A program made the position numbers and the translations under genes. The notes under the pieces were generated by a model. That model worked only from the letters and a program-made list of their open reading frames with translations, searched no databases and was not told where the DNA came from. This document shows positions 26,728 to 35,918 of a DNA stretch of 64,000 nt, piece after piece. How positions within the stretch are numbered: the first letter of the stretch is position 1; each line of letters begins with the position of its first letter. This stretch comes from Maricaulis alexandrii (lineage in GTDB: Bacteria; Pseudomonadota; Alphaproteobacteria; Caulobacterales; Maricaulaceae): assembly GCF_005871165.1 (NCBI RefSeq), contig NZ_SWKP01000011.1:40735-104734 (forward strand). The letters run 5' to 3'.

Positions 26728-27543
26728 TTACCAGGTCCAGTTGACCGAAACCGCGCCGAATTCCTCGGTTTCGTCGAAGGTCGTCACGCCGGCCACATGG
26801 GCATATTCGCGGCGGACATAGGCCAGGGACAGATCGACATCGCCGACCCGCATCGCGATCCCCGCCTGGGCATCGCCCACGACCTGCCGGTCGGTGAGCT
26901 GCATGGCCGCGGAGAAGTCCATCCCCTCGCCCGGATTGTACATGAGCGCGCGCCGGTCGGCGCCCGCGAAGACATACCAGCGCGGCTGCTCGGCGGCTGC
27001 GCCCTGGAGGTATTGGCCGATCCGCACTTCCGCGCCGGCCCCGGCAGCTGACCCGTCCGGGCCGACCCGCACGCCGGCGCGGGGGGTGAAACTGACATCC
27101 AGCTCTTCACCATAGCCGCGTTGCTCGAAAGCCCGCTCATAGTTCACGGCCAGCACCGTATTCGGATCACTCCGGTCCAGGACGACGGGCGAATACGGGT
27201 CGCCGTCAGCGGAAAAGCGGGCCTGGCGATTGGCATCCACCACGGCGATTTCCAGGGAGCCGGCCTGGCCCAGATCCAGCCGCTGGCCCGGCGGCACGGT
27301 GAGGCCGGCCAGATCGTGCCGACGCAAGGGATCCTCCTGGTCCGACAAGGCGGTCATGGCCACGCGGGCTGCTTCCGGTGACAGGGGGCGCACATCCCCC
27401 TCGGCGCGAATCTGGTCCTGGATCATGTGGCGCGAGGACGCCCAACGGCTCTCCGCATATCCCGGCATGATCACCATGGCGCTGATTCCACTCAGCGCGA
27501 TCACGCCGGCCGTGGCCATTTCGGCTGTCCGCCCCAAACGCAT
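26728..27543 (-). CDS. LpxR-like (DUF2219) outer-membrane protein
   Basis: This 271-residue protein has a signal-like N-terminus (ATAGVIALSGISAMVIMP). Its C-terminal half matches the LpxR/DUF2219 pattern: WYVFAGADRRALMYNPGEGM, VVGDAQAGIAMRVGDVDLSL and AYVRREYAHVAG, with the terminal strand ending in VNWTW, an outer-membrane barrel signature. LpxR removes 3'-acyl chains from lipid A. Whether this protein keeps the catalytic residues cannot be decided by eye, since the N-terminal half is divergent. An upstream start at 27579 exists but has no support. Confidence 0.65.
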   Translation of the reverse strand: MRLGRTAEMATAGVIALSGISAMVIMPGYAESRWASSRHMIQDQIRAEGDVRPLSPEAARVAMTALSDQEDPLRRHDLAGLTVPPGQRLDLGQAGSLEIAVVDANRQARFSADGDPYSPVVLDRSDPNTVLAVNYERAFEQRGYGEELDVSFTPRAGVRVGPDGSAAGAGAEVRIGQYLQGAAAEQPRWYVFAGADRRALMYNPGEGMDFSAAMQLTDRQVVGDAQAGIAMRVGDVDLSLAYVRREYAHVAGVTTFDETEEFGAVSVNWTW

Positions 27544-27781
27544 GACGCCTCCCCCCGGCGCTGACGCCAACCGGTTCACAGCGCCCCCTGCGCCCGCCCG
27601 GCCAGCCCGTCAGCGGAAAGGTTAACGCGGGCGCCGAGCGGCGTCCACGAAAACCCTTGCCGCAAAGCACAAACCCTTGAGCCATCACCGAAAACAAGAA
27701 AGGGAGCGCCCCCGGGCACTCCCTTCCAGGAGCCGGCCTCTCCCCCTCGAAGCGGCCGGCACTGTTCTGTGTCGCTGACGC
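27544..27781. other. Intergenic, nrdA to LpxR-like gene
   Basis: These 238 bases follow the nrdA stop. The segment near 27704-27767, with GGGAGCGCCCCCGGGCACTC and then CCAGGAGCCGGCC, has short hairpins but no clear intrinsic terminator. No gene is seen. Confidence 0.4.
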
Positions 27782-29677
27782 CTACTGGCAGGCCAGGCAC
27801 TCGTCGTAATCGGTCGGGGCCGCAGCCGCCATGGCCTTCTCGGCCTCCGACTTGGATTCGGACCCGGCATAGGCCGCACGCTGGATCGACTTGGAGCGGC
27901 AGTAGTAGAGCGACTTCACGCCCTTCTCCCAAGCCGTCCAGTGCAGCATGTGGAGGTCCCACTTGTTGATGTCGCCCGGCAGGAAAATGTTCAGCGATTG
28001 CGACTGGCACACAAAGGGCGTGCGATCAGCGGCATGCTCGATAACCCAGCGCTGGTCGATCTCGAACGCGGTCCGGAACAGAGCCTTTTCGTGCTCGTCC
28101 AGGGCATCGAGATGCTGGACCGAGCCCTCATGCTCCAGGATGGAGGCCCAGATGGCCGGCGTATTGAGGCCCTTGTCTTCCAGCACCTTCTCCAGGTTCG
28201 GATTCTTCACCGTGGTGGAACCGGACAGGGTCTTGTGCGTGTAGACATTGGCCGGGATCGGCTCGATGCCGGCGGAAACACCGCCACAGATGATGGAAAT
28301 CGACGCTGTCGGCGCGATCGCCAGCTTGTGCGAGAAACGGGCCTTCACGCCGGAGGCTTCAGCATCCGGGCAAGCGCCCCGCTCTTCGGCGAGCTTCACC
28401 GAAGCCGCATCAGCCGCCGTCCGGATATGCTTGAACATTTTCATGTTCCAGGACTTGGCCATGGCGCTCTCGAAGGGCGCATTCATCTGCTGCAGGAAGG
28501 TGTGGAAGCCCATCAGGCCCAGACCGACCGAACGCTCCTGGATGGCGGAATAGACGGCACGGTCCATTTCCGCCGGGGCGCGATCGATGAAGTCCTGCAG
28601 GACATTGTCGAGGAAGCGGTAGATGTCCTCGATGAAGTCCGGCTCGTCCTTCCACTCCAGGTATTTGGCGGCATTGAGCGAAGACAGGCAGCACACGGCC
28701 GTGCGCTCCTTGCCGTTCTGGTCGAACCCGGTCGGCAGCATGATCTCGGCGCACAGATTGGACTGGCGCACTTTCAGGCCCAGCTTGCGCTGGTGGGCCG
28801 GCAGGGCACGGTTCACCGTGTCCGAATAGATGATGTAGGGCTCGCCGGTCTGCAGGCGCAGCTCGATGATCTTCTGCCACAGCTTGCGGGCATTGACCGT
28901 CTTCACGACCTCACCGGACTTCGGCGATTTCAGCTCGAACTCTTCATCATTCGCGACAGCGTGCATGAAGGCGTCGGAAATGTTCAGGCCATGGTGCAGG
29001 TTCAGGGATTTGCGGTTGAAGTCACCGGACGGTTTGCGAATTTCGAGGAATTCCTCGATTTCCGGGTGGTGGATGTCCAGATAGACGGCGGCCGAGCCGC
29101 GGCGCAGCGAGCCCTGCGAAATCGCCAGGGTCAGGCTGTCCATCACGCGGATGAAGGGAATGATGCCCGAGGTCTGGCCGACTTCGCCGATCTTCTCGCC
29201 GATCGAACGGACATCGCCCCAATAGGTGCCGATGCCGCCGCCATTGGAGGCGAGCCAGACATTCTCCGTCCAGGTGCCGACGATATCGTCCAGCGAATCC
29301 CCGACCGAGTTCAGGAAGCAGGAGATCGGCAGACCGCGATTGGCGCCGCCATTGGACAGGACCGGCGTGGCCGGCATGAACCAGAGACGCGAGATATAGT
29401 CATAAAGACGTTGGGCGTGTTCGGTATTGTCGGAAAAAGCCGTCGCCACGCGGGCGAACATGTCCTGATAGCTTTCGCCCGGCAGCAGATAGCGGTCTTC
29501 GAGGGTCTTTTTGCCGAAATCGGTCAGCAGCGCGTCGCGCGACCGGTCAATCGTGATGCCCTCGACCACGCGCAGATGCGCGCTTTCATTCGCTTTCGGC
29601 TTGCCGCGGTTTGTCGGCCGCGTGACCGAAACTTCGTTGTCCAACTGACGGTTGGTGGCCGAATCCAGTGGCGTCAT
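27782..29677 (-). CDS. nrdA: Class Ia ribonucleotide reductase alpha subunit NrdA, without ATP-cone
   Basis: This 631-residue catalytic subunit reduces ribonucleoside diphosphates. Active-site features are GLPISCFLNSVGDS (substrate-reducing cysteine), SNLCAEIML (thiyl cysteine with N and E), RTAVCCLSSLNAAK, and the radical-transfer tyrosines of VKSLYYCRSKSIQRA. The C-terminal redox tail is DYDECLACQ. The usual N-terminal ATP-cone of about 90 residues that gives dATP shut-off is missing; the catalytic domain begins near residue 25. The start at 29677 is preceded by GGGGAG. Two NrdR-like boxes lie upstream. Confidence 0.94.
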   Translation of the reverse strand: MTPLDSATNRQLDNEVSVTRPTNRGKPKANESAHLRVVEGITIDRSRDALLTDFGKKTLEDRYLLPGESYQDMFARVATAFSDNTEHAQRLYDYISRLWFMPATPVLSNGGANRGLPISCFLNSVGDSLDDIVGTWTENVWLASNGGGIGTYWGDVRSIGEKIGEVGQTSGIIPFIRVMDSLTLAISQGSLRRGSAAVYLDIHHPEIEEFLEIRKPSGDFNRKSLNLHHGLNISDAFMHAVANDEEFELKSPKSGEVVKTVNARKLWQKIIELRLQTGEPYIIYSDTVNRALPAHQRKLGLKVRQSNLCAEIMLPTGFDQNGKERTAVCCLSSLNAAKYLEWKDEPDFIEDIYRFLDNVLQDFIDRAPAEMDRAVYSAIQERSVGLGLMGFHTFLQQMNAPFESAMAKSWNMKMFKHIRTAADAASVKLAEERGACPDAEASGVKARFSHKLAIAPTASISIICGGVSAGIEPIPANVYTHKTLSGSTTVKNPNLEKVLEDKGLNTPAIWASILEHEGSVQHLDALDEHEKALFRTAFEIDQRWVIEHAADRTPFVCQSQSLNIFLPGDINKWDLHMLHWTAWEKGVKSLYYCRSKSIQRAAYAGSESKSEAEKAMAAAAPTDYDECLACQ

Positions 29678-29764
29678 GATGGCGTAACTCCCCAAGCCCG
29701 AGGCAAAAATTCCCGTTTGCGCGGTAGACAGCGCCGCGCAGCGAACAAACCCGAAAGGTCAAAG

Positions 29765-29813
29765 AAACTCTGTATAGTGTGTCGCCGTTTCCAGCCGACC
29801 CAACATATAGTGG
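29765..29813 (-). promoter_or_regulatory. Pair of NrdR-like boxes upstream of nrdA
   Basis: Two 16-base sites, 29765-29780 (AAACTCTGTATAGTGT) and 29798-29813 (ACCCAACATATAGTGG), both resemble the NrdR consensus. Their centres are 33 bases apart, close to the three-turn spacing of known NrdR box pairs. They lie 88-136 bases upstream of nrdA. Confidence 0.7.
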
Positions 29814-30001
29814 ATGAACCGTTTGGGCCGGTCAACGCCCAGAATGGTCCGTAGGCGGTTTTTTTGGTTAACAAACCCCTAACGCCCGAAGCCGGGCGAA
29901 AGAGCCGGTTAAGCTTCCTCAAGTCTCACGCGAGTTTCCGGCGATCAATGGCCCCGAAACCCACACATGCCATTGGCTGTGGAAAGGTCGAAAAAGCACA
30001 A

Positions 30002-30027
30002 GGGGCGGTGGTTGGCACCACCGCCCC
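30002..30027 (-). terminator. Terminator after putA
   Basis: A perfect 11-base GC-rich stem (30002-30012 with 30017-30027) with a TGGC loop is followed on the minus strand by CTTGTGCTTTTTC. It lies 27 bases after the putA stop. Confidence 0.8.
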
Positions 30028-30053
30028 CTGCAATTGCGGAATGGCTGTTCGGC

Positions 30054-33000
30054 CTAATCCAGGTTGAGCAGTTCCGGGTCGCCGCCCTGGGCCGCGATGT
30101 TCACCGTCACCGTCCGCTCGCCGGCAAACCGGTGCAGATAGTGCGGACCACCGGCCTTGGGACCGGTGCCGGACAGGCCTTCCCCGCCGAAGGGCTGCAC
30201 GCCGACCACGGCCCCCACCATGTTGCGGTTCACATAGACATTGCCGGCCGGAACGATGGCCTGCATCTGCTGGTGGAAGGATTCGAGTCGCGAATGGATG
30301 CCCAGGGTCAGGCCATAGCCCTTGGCGGCCAGCTGACGGGCAATCGCCGACAGGTCGCGCCGCTTGTAGCGCACGACGTGAAGGACCGGACCGAAGACCT
30401 CGCGATCGATCATGTCGATCGAGGGCAGTTCCACCAGGGCCGGGCCGAAGAAGAAGCCCTGGTCCGCCAGATCACCGACATCGATCTGCTTGATCACGGT
30501 CGCCCCCGCTTCCATCCGCTCCATGTGGCGCAGGAGAAGCTCGCGGGCCTCATTGTCGATCACCGGACCGACATCAGTGGCCGGATCGGCCGGGTCGCCG
30601 ATTTTCAGCTCGTCCATGGCCCCGGCGAGCGATTCGATCAGCTCATCCGCCGTCTCCTCGGGCACGAAGATGACGCGCAGGGCCGAGCAGCGCTGACCGG
30701 CCGAGCCGAAGGCCGACATGATCGCATCATCCACCACCTGCTCTCGCAGGGCCGACGTGTCGACGAACATGCCGTTCAGACCGCCCGTCTCCGCAATCAG
30801 CGGCGCAATCGCGGTTTCACGGGCAGCCAGCGAACGGTTGATCGCCCGGGCCACTTCGGTGGATCCGGTAAAGGCCACGCCCGCCGTGCGCGGGTCATTG
30901 GTCAGGGCCGCACCGATGATCTCGCCCGTGCCCGGCAGGAAGTGCAGGACCGACGGCGGCAGACCCGCTGCCTGGAACAATTGCACGGCCTGGAACGCGA
31001 CCAGCGGCGTCTGCTCCGCCGGCTTGGCGATCACCGCATTGCCCGCCGCGAGCGCCGCGGCGACCTGGCCGGTGAAGATGGCCAGCGGGAAGTTCCACGG
31101 ACTGATACAGACGAAGACACCGCGGCCTTTCAGACCGAAATGATTGGTCTCGCCGGCCGGCCCGGGCAGACGGGTATTGATGTCGAACTCGCGCTCGGCC
31201 TGGGCGGCGTAATAGCGGCAGAAATCGACCGCCTCGCGGACTTCCGCGATCCCGTCATTGAGCGTCTTGCCCGCCTCGCGCGTCATCAGCGCGATCAGGT
31301 CTTCCATATTGTCTTCCAGCGCATCGCCCATGGCGCGCAGGATCGCCCCGCGGGCCTTGCCGCCCCGCGCATCCCAGGCCGGCTGGGCCGCCATGGCGAT
31401 CTCGAAGGCCGCATTGACCTCGTCCACCGAGGCATCCACCGCAGTGCCGACATATTCGGCCGCATCGATGGGCGACATGATCTGGTGGGCGGCACCGTCC
31501 AGCGCCTGGCCATTCACCAGCGGCGTTGCCGTGATCGGCTCGGACTTCTCGAAATCCTCGAAGGCCTTGCGGAACCGGGCCTGGATGGCGGCCTGGGTCA
31601 GATCGAGCCCCTTGGAGTTCTTGCGCTCCTCGCCATACAGGTCTTCCGGCTTGGCGATCTTTTCGTGGCGGTCGATCGTCTGGGCAATCTCGAACGGTCC
31701 CCGGGCCACGTCTTCCACCGGCACATCCGGATCCAGGAAGGAGTGGACGAAAGAGGTGTTGGCACCGTTCTCCAGCAGGCGGCGGACCAGATAGGGCAGC
31801 AGGTCCTCATGGCTGCCCACCGGCGCGTAGATGCGCACGCGCTGCTTGCCGTACAGCTTGTCAGCCGCCGCATAGAGCGCCTCGCCCATGCCGTGCAGGC
31901 GCTGGAACTCGTAATTCTCCACCCCTTCCTGCAGCGCCATGTCACGCACCGCACTCAACGAGTGGGCGTTATGCGTGGCAAACTGGCCGTAGATGGCTTC
32001 CGGGGCGCTCAGCATCAGCCGGGCGCAAGAGAGATAGTTGAGGTCGGTGGCCGGTTTGGTCGTCCAGACCGGGAAGTCCTCCCAACCCATCTGGTGGGCG
32101 ATCTTGATCTCGGTATCCCAATAGGCACCCTTCACCAGACGCACCATGAAGCGGCGCGAGGTCTGGCGGCCCAGCTCGATCAGGCGCTCGATCAGGAAGC
32201 GCGCGCGCTTCTGGTACGCCTGCACCGCCAGGCCGAGCCCCTGCCAGCCTTCCAGCTCCGGCTCGCGGGCCAGACGGTCCAGGATTTTCAGCGACAGCAC
32301 CAGGCGGTCGGCCTCCTCGGCATCGAGGCAGAAGCCGATATCATAGGATTTCGCCTTGATCGCCTGTTCCAGGACGAGCGGGTAGAGCTCCTCCATCACC
32401 CGGGCTTCCTTCACCGCGAAATATTTCGGGTGCAGGGCGGAGAGCTTCACGGACACACCGTGTTCCTGTTCCACCGGCTTCTTGCCGCGCACCTTGCCCA
32501 CCGCATCGATGGCGTCGAGATAGCGCCGATGATAGCGCTTGGCGTCCTCCGCCGTGCGGGCGCCCTCGCCCAGCATGTCGAAGGAACACATGCGCTCATT
32601 CTTCTTGGCGCGCTTGATCCCCTCGGAAATCTTGCGGCCCAGGACGAAATTCTCGCCCATGATCCCCATTGCCCGCATGGTGGCGGCGCGGATCACTGGC
32701 TCACCCAGGCGCTGGGTCATGCGACGCCAATAGGCCCCCGGGTTTTCCCGCGCCTCCGGATCGACATCGATGATATTGCCGGTCATCATCAGACCCAGCG
32801 TGGAGGCATTGACCAGCCAGCTCTCCGACCGGCCCATATGCTCGGCCCAGGCGCCGCCGGCAATCTTCTCGGCGATCATGCGGTCGGCGGTCGGGGCATC
32901 CGGGATGCGCAGCAGGGCTTCCGCCAGACACATCAGGGCCAGGCCTTCCCGGTTCGACAGGCCGAATTCCTGCAGGAAACTGTCCATCAGGCCACGCGAC

Positions 33001-33176
33001 TTGGTGGTCTGACGCGCCGTCTTCACCAGACTGATCGCTTCATCATGAATACGGGCCCGTGCCGCATCATCCAGACCGGCCTGCCCGGCCAGTTCTTTTA
33101 CCATCGCCGTTTCATCGGCGAATTTCACCGTATCAAGGTCGTCCCAGCGAAGGGTTTCGCGAGCCTGGACATTCAT
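30054..33176 (-). CDS. putA: Bifunctional proline dehydrogenase / P5C dehydrogenase PutA
   Basis: This 1040-residue enzyme oxidises proline to glutamate. The N-terminal third is the FAD-dependent proline dehydrogenase barrel (GENFVLGRKISEGIKRAKKN and DIGFCLDAEEADRLVLSLKI). The middle to C-terminal part is the aldehyde dehydrogenase domain with the NAD-binding FVCISPWNFPLAIFTGQVAA, the glutamate in ETGGLNGMFVDTS, and the catalytic cysteine in SAGQRCSALRVIF. There is no N-terminal ribbon-helix-helix domain, so it is a non-regulatory, short type A PutA. The start at 33176 has GGAG eight bases upstream. Confidence 0.96.
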   Translation of the reverse strand: MNVQARETLRWDDLDTVKFADETAMVKELAGQAGLDDAARARIHDEAISLVKTARQTTKSRGLMDSFLQEFGLSNREGLALMCLAEALLRIPDAPTADRMIAEKIAGGAWAEHMGRSESWLVNASTLGLMMTGNIIDVDPEARENPGAYWRRMTQRLGEPVIRAATMRAMGIMGENFVLGRKISEGIKRAKKNERMCSFDMLGEGARTAEDAKRYHRRYLDAIDAVGKVRGKKPVEQEHGVSVKLSALHPKYFAVKEARVMEELYPLVLEQAIKAKSYDIGFCLDAEEADRLVLSLKILDRLAREPELEGWQGLGLAVQAYQKRARFLIERLIELGRQTSRRFMVRLVKGAYWDTEIKIAHQMGWEDFPVWTTKPATDLNYLSCARLMLSAPEAIYGQFATHNAHSLSAVRDMALQEGVENYEFQRLHGMGEALYAAADKLYGKQRVRIYAPVGSHEDLLPYLVRRLLENGANTSFVHSFLDPDVPVEDVARGPFEIAQTIDRHEKIAKPEDLYGEERKNSKGLDLTQAAIQARFRKAFEDFEKSEPITATPLVNGQALDGAAHQIMSPIDAAEYVGTAVDASVDEVNAAFEIAMAAQPAWDARGGKARGAILRAMGDALEDNMEDLIALMTREAGKTLNDGIAEVREAVDFCRYYAAQAEREFDINTRLPGPAGETNHFGLKGRGVFVCISPWNFPLAIFTGQVAAALAAGNAVIAKPAEQTPLVAFQAVQLFQAAGLPPSVLHFLPGTGEIIGAALTNDPRTAGVAFTGSTEVARAINRSLAARETAIAPLIAETGGLNGMFVDTSALREQVVDDAIMSAFGSAGQRCSALRVIFVPEETADELIESLAGAMDELKIGDPADPATDVGPVIDNEARELLLRHMERMEAGATVIKQIDVGDLADQGFFFGPALVELPSIDMIDREVFGPVLHVVRYKRRDLSAIARQLAAKGYGLTLGIHSRLESFHQQMQAIVPAGNVYVNRNMVGAVVGVQPFGGEGLSGTGPKAGGPHYLHRFAGERTVTVNIAAQGGDPELLNLD

Positions 33177-33558
33177 GACTGAAACTCCATTCCAGCAAGT
33201 TACAGGGTCGGACATTGGTCCCGACTTCAAAGCCGGGCAAGCGAAGTCTTCCGTTATTCAGTGATGGCGATACCACGCACAAAAACCATCAAACAAGCAA
33301 AGCAGTATGACTTCGCCATACATTTCGAATGTTTCGGGGTGAGCGCATTTCCCGAACAATCCTGTCCCGGTTTTTGCGCCCTTATTGACAGCCCGTCCCA
33401 CGGCCGGAATTTCCGTCTGCGACCTGTCGCGCGGCGCATAACCGCTTTCTTTCCTTCAAGCCAGCTCAAACGCCAGTATGCTGCCGGGCTGACAGAGCCC
33501 GCCGGCTCGGCTAAAGCCTGCCGGATGCATGTTTCCCGGCCCAACACAACGGACTCCC
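33177..33558. other. Intergenic region between putA and the glycosyltransferase
   Basis: These 382 bases are divergent (both genes read outward) and must hold both promoters. I see no gene, clear terminator, riboswitch or convincing operator. Short open frames here lack coding character. Confidence 0.5.
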
Positions 33559-34728
33559 ATGACTGACCCCACCGATCTGCACGATGATGACGAGGACCTC
33601 CGGCTCGAGGATGAGGCGGACGACACTGATGATGACGGGGATGACCGCCCCCAGCGCATCATGCTGGTCACCGATGCCTGGGAACCGCAAATGAACGGAG
33701 TGGTCCGCACCCTGTCACGCACGGTCGAGGAATGCCGCGCCATGGGGCACCAGGTCGAGGTCATCCATCCGGGCCTGGGCTACAAGACCTTCCCGCTGCC
33801 GACCTATCCGGAAATCAAGCTCGCCCTGTTCACCCGCAAGGACTTGGTGCGGCGCTTCAAGGAATTCGAGCCGGAAGCCATCCACATCGCGACGGAAGGG
33901 CCGCTGGGCCTGTCGGCGCGCCGGATCTGCGTGAAGTGGAAACTCCCCTTCACGACCAGCTATCACACCAAATTTCCGGAATATGTGAACGCGCGCTTCC
34001 CGATCATTCCCCTGTCCTGGGGCTATGCCTTCATGCGCTGGTTCCACAATGCGTCGGGCCGGATGATGGTCACCACGCCGTCCATGCGCGACGACCTGGC
34101 CGAGCGCGGCTTCAAGAATCTCACCCCCTGGGCCCGCGGCGTCGACATCGAGCTGTTCAATCCGGACAAGCGCAAGGTGAATGGCGAGGATGTCTATGAA
34201 GGCCTGCAGCGCCCGATCTGGGTCAATGTCGGCCGGATCGCGGTCGAGAAGAATATCGAGACCTTCCTCAAGCTCGACCTGCCCGGCACCAAGGTGGTGG
34301 TGGGAGACGGACCCCAGCGCGAAGAGCTGAAGCAGAAATATCCGGATGCCGTTTTCCCGGGCTCGCGCTTTGGCGAGGAATTGGCGCGCTATTTCGCCGA
34401 TGCTGATGTCTTCGTCTTCCCCAGCTGGACCGACACGTTCGGCCTGGTCAATCTGGAAGCCATGGCCTGCGGCACGCCAGTCGCCGCCTTCCCGGCCCAC
34501 GGTCCCCGGGACATCATTCCCGGCTCCGGCGGCGGCTTCATCAATGATGATCTGCGCCAGGCCTGCCTGGATTGTCTGGAGATCGACCGGGCCGCGCCGC
34601 GGGCCCATGCGGAAAAGCACTCCTGGAAACAGTGTGCGATCGATTTCGTCCAGAACCTGACCCCGCATCCCAAACCGGAACGCCGCCGCTTCTGGCGCCG
34701 CCTGCGTCGTCAGAAATCCCTCTACTGA
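33559..34728 (+). CDS. Glycosyltransferase family 4-type, possibly lipid-linked
   Basis: This 389-residue GT-B fold enzyme has RIMLVTDAWEPQMNGVVRTL at its N-terminal Rossmann start, then VIHPGLGYKTFPLPTYPEI. The nucleotide-sugar site is EKNIETFLKLDLPGTKVVV and DTFGLVNLEAMACGTPVAAF, the latter being the EX7E-type motif. The closest kinds are SqdX/MgtA-like lipid glycosyltransferases. The first 30 residues are highly acidic (DLHDDDEDLRLEDEADDTDD) and unlike the family. It lies directly beside the phosphate-acquisition genes, so a role in replacing phospholipids with glycolipids during phosphate limitation is a reasonable inference. No Pho box was found in its own upstream region. Confidence 0.82.
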   Translation: MTDPTDLHDDDEDLRLEDEADDTDDDGDDRPQRIMLVTDAWEPQMNGVVRTLSRTVEECRAMGHQVEVIHPGLGYKTFPLPTYPEIKLALFTRKDLVRRFKEFEPEAIHIATEGPLGLSARRICVKWKLPFTTSYHTKFPEYVNARFPIIPLSWGYAFMRWFHNASGRMMVTTPSMRDDLAERGFKNLTPWARGVDIELFNPDKRKVNGEDVYEGLQRPIWVNVGRIAVEKNIETFLKLDLPGTKVVVGDGPQREELKQKYPDAVFPGSRFGEELARYFADADVFVFPSWTDTFGLVNLEAMACGTPVAAFPAHGPRDIIPGSGGGFINDDLRQACLDCLEIDRAAPRAHAEKHSWKQCAIDFVQNLTPHPKPERRRFWRRLRRQKSLY

Positions 34729-34750
34729 GGCCTGGCAATACCGCATGAAA

Positions 34751-34780
34751 AAAGGCGCCGTGGTCAGCCACGGCGCCTTT
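34751..34780. terminator. Bidirectional terminator between the glycosyltransferase and pstS
   Basis: A perfect 13-base stem (34751-34763 with 34768-34780) with a TCAG loop, flanked by A6 on one side and TTTCTTG on the other, would stop both convergent transcripts. Confidence 0.85.
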
Positions 34781-34805
34781 CTTGTATGCGGATTGGACCC
34801 GGCGC

Positions 34806-35861
34806 CTATTCCGGCGCGTGGGTCATCGCCGTCAGGGAGACTGCTGCATCGCGAACGGCCATGCGCTCGTCTTCATGCAGCGGGATCAGACCCCGGTCGG
34901 TGAGATAGCCGAACTCGCCCCAGGCTTCGTCGGAGGTGAATTCCTCAACATACTCGGCCAGGCCCGGCACGATCGCGGCGTGCTGGTTCTTCACATAGAA
35001 GAAGAGCGAACGGGACACCGGATAGCTGCCATCGGAGATGGCGTCGAATTCCGGCACCACGCCCTCGATCATCACGCCGGACAGACGGTCATAATTCTGG
35101 TCGAGGAAGGAATAGCCGAACACGCCGAAGGCGTCGGGCGTATTGACCAGGGTCTGGACAATGGCGTTGTCATTCTCGCCGGCATCGATCCAGCGGCCGT
35201 CTTCACGGATACGGCTGGCAATGCCCTCGAAACGGTCGCCATCGGCATCATGCAGCGCGTCCATGCAGGCGATGCCGCGGGCGCCGGCCTGCATGCCCAG
35301 TTCCACGAAAGCGTCACGGGTGCCGGACGTCGGCGGCGGACCGAAGACTTCGATGCGCTGACGCGGCAGGGAGGAGTCGATGTCCGACCAGCGCTCATAC
35401 GGGTTCGGGATGAAGCTGGAGCAGGTCTCGTCCGCCGGGACCTCGGCGGCCAGGGCCAGCCAGAGCTGGGTCAGGGTCAGGTCCAGGTTTTCCGCGTCAC
35501 GGTCGGCCGAGCCCAGCACGATGCCGTCATAGCCGATCCGCACTTCGGTGATCTCGCGCACACCATTATTCTGGCAGCGCTCGTATTCGGAGGCGCGCAT
35601 GCGGCGCGATGCGTTGACGATGTCCGGGTTCTCGGCGCCGACACCGGAACAGAAGAGGCGGAAGCCGCCGCCCGAACCGGTCGATTCCACCACCGGCGTC
35701 GCATATTCCGTGCTCGCACCGAAGGTTTCGGCAACGGCCGTCGAGAAGGGGAAGACGGTCGAAGAGCCGACAATGCGGATCTGGTCACGCTGCTGGGCTT
35801 CCGCCCCGCCGGCGATGGCCAGCACGGCACAGACGGCCGCGATTTTCGCTTGGAGTTTCAT
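34806..35861 (-). CDS. pstS: Phosphate ABC transporter substrate-binding protein PstS-like
   Basis: This 351-residue periplasmic binding protein has signal peptide MKLQAKIAAVCAVLAIAGGA and the phosphate-binding start QIRIVGSSTVFPFSTAVAET. Further family blocks are ESTGSGGGFRLFCSG, which corresponds to the second phosphate loop, and PPPTSGTRDAFVELGM. The start at 35861 has AAGGA nine bases upstream. No pstC, pstA or pstB is present in the window, so the protein either works with a transporter elsewhere or passes phosphate on. It lies 57 bases after the porin gene, probably in the same transcript. Confidence 0.92.
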   Translation of the reverse strand: MKLQAKIAAVCAVLAIAGGAEAQQRDQIRIVGSSTVFPFSTAVAETFGASTEYATPVVESTGSGGGFRLFCSGVGAENPDIVNASRRMRASEYERCQNNGVREITEVRIGYDGIVLGSADRDAENLDLTLTQLWLALAAEVPADETCSSFIPNPYERWSDIDSSLPRQRIEVFGPPPTSGTRDAFVELGMQAGARGIACMDALHDADGDRFEGIASRIREDGRWIDAGENDNAIVQTLVNTPDAFGVFGYSFLDQNYDRLSGVMIEGVVPEFDAISDGSYPVSRSLFFYVKNQHAAIVPGLAEYVEEFTSDEAWGEFGYLTDRGLIPLHEDERMAVRDAAVSLTAMTHAPE

Positions 35862-35918
35862 GTCTAGCATTCCTTGCCAATTGAACCTTTTAGAGCGCTT
35901 GCGCGCCGTGATCGGGAT

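Noticed and set aside
29967..33182. Very long open frame on the plus strand opposite putA
   Set aside because: It is the mirror of the putA reading frame in GC-rich DNA; the translation is rich in Arg, His and Gly with no domain, while putA on the minus strand has complete catalytic motifs.
33177..33558. Open frames in the putA upstream gap
   Set aside because: Two opposite frames of about 100 codons overlap the likely promoters and have no ribosome site or coding-type composition.
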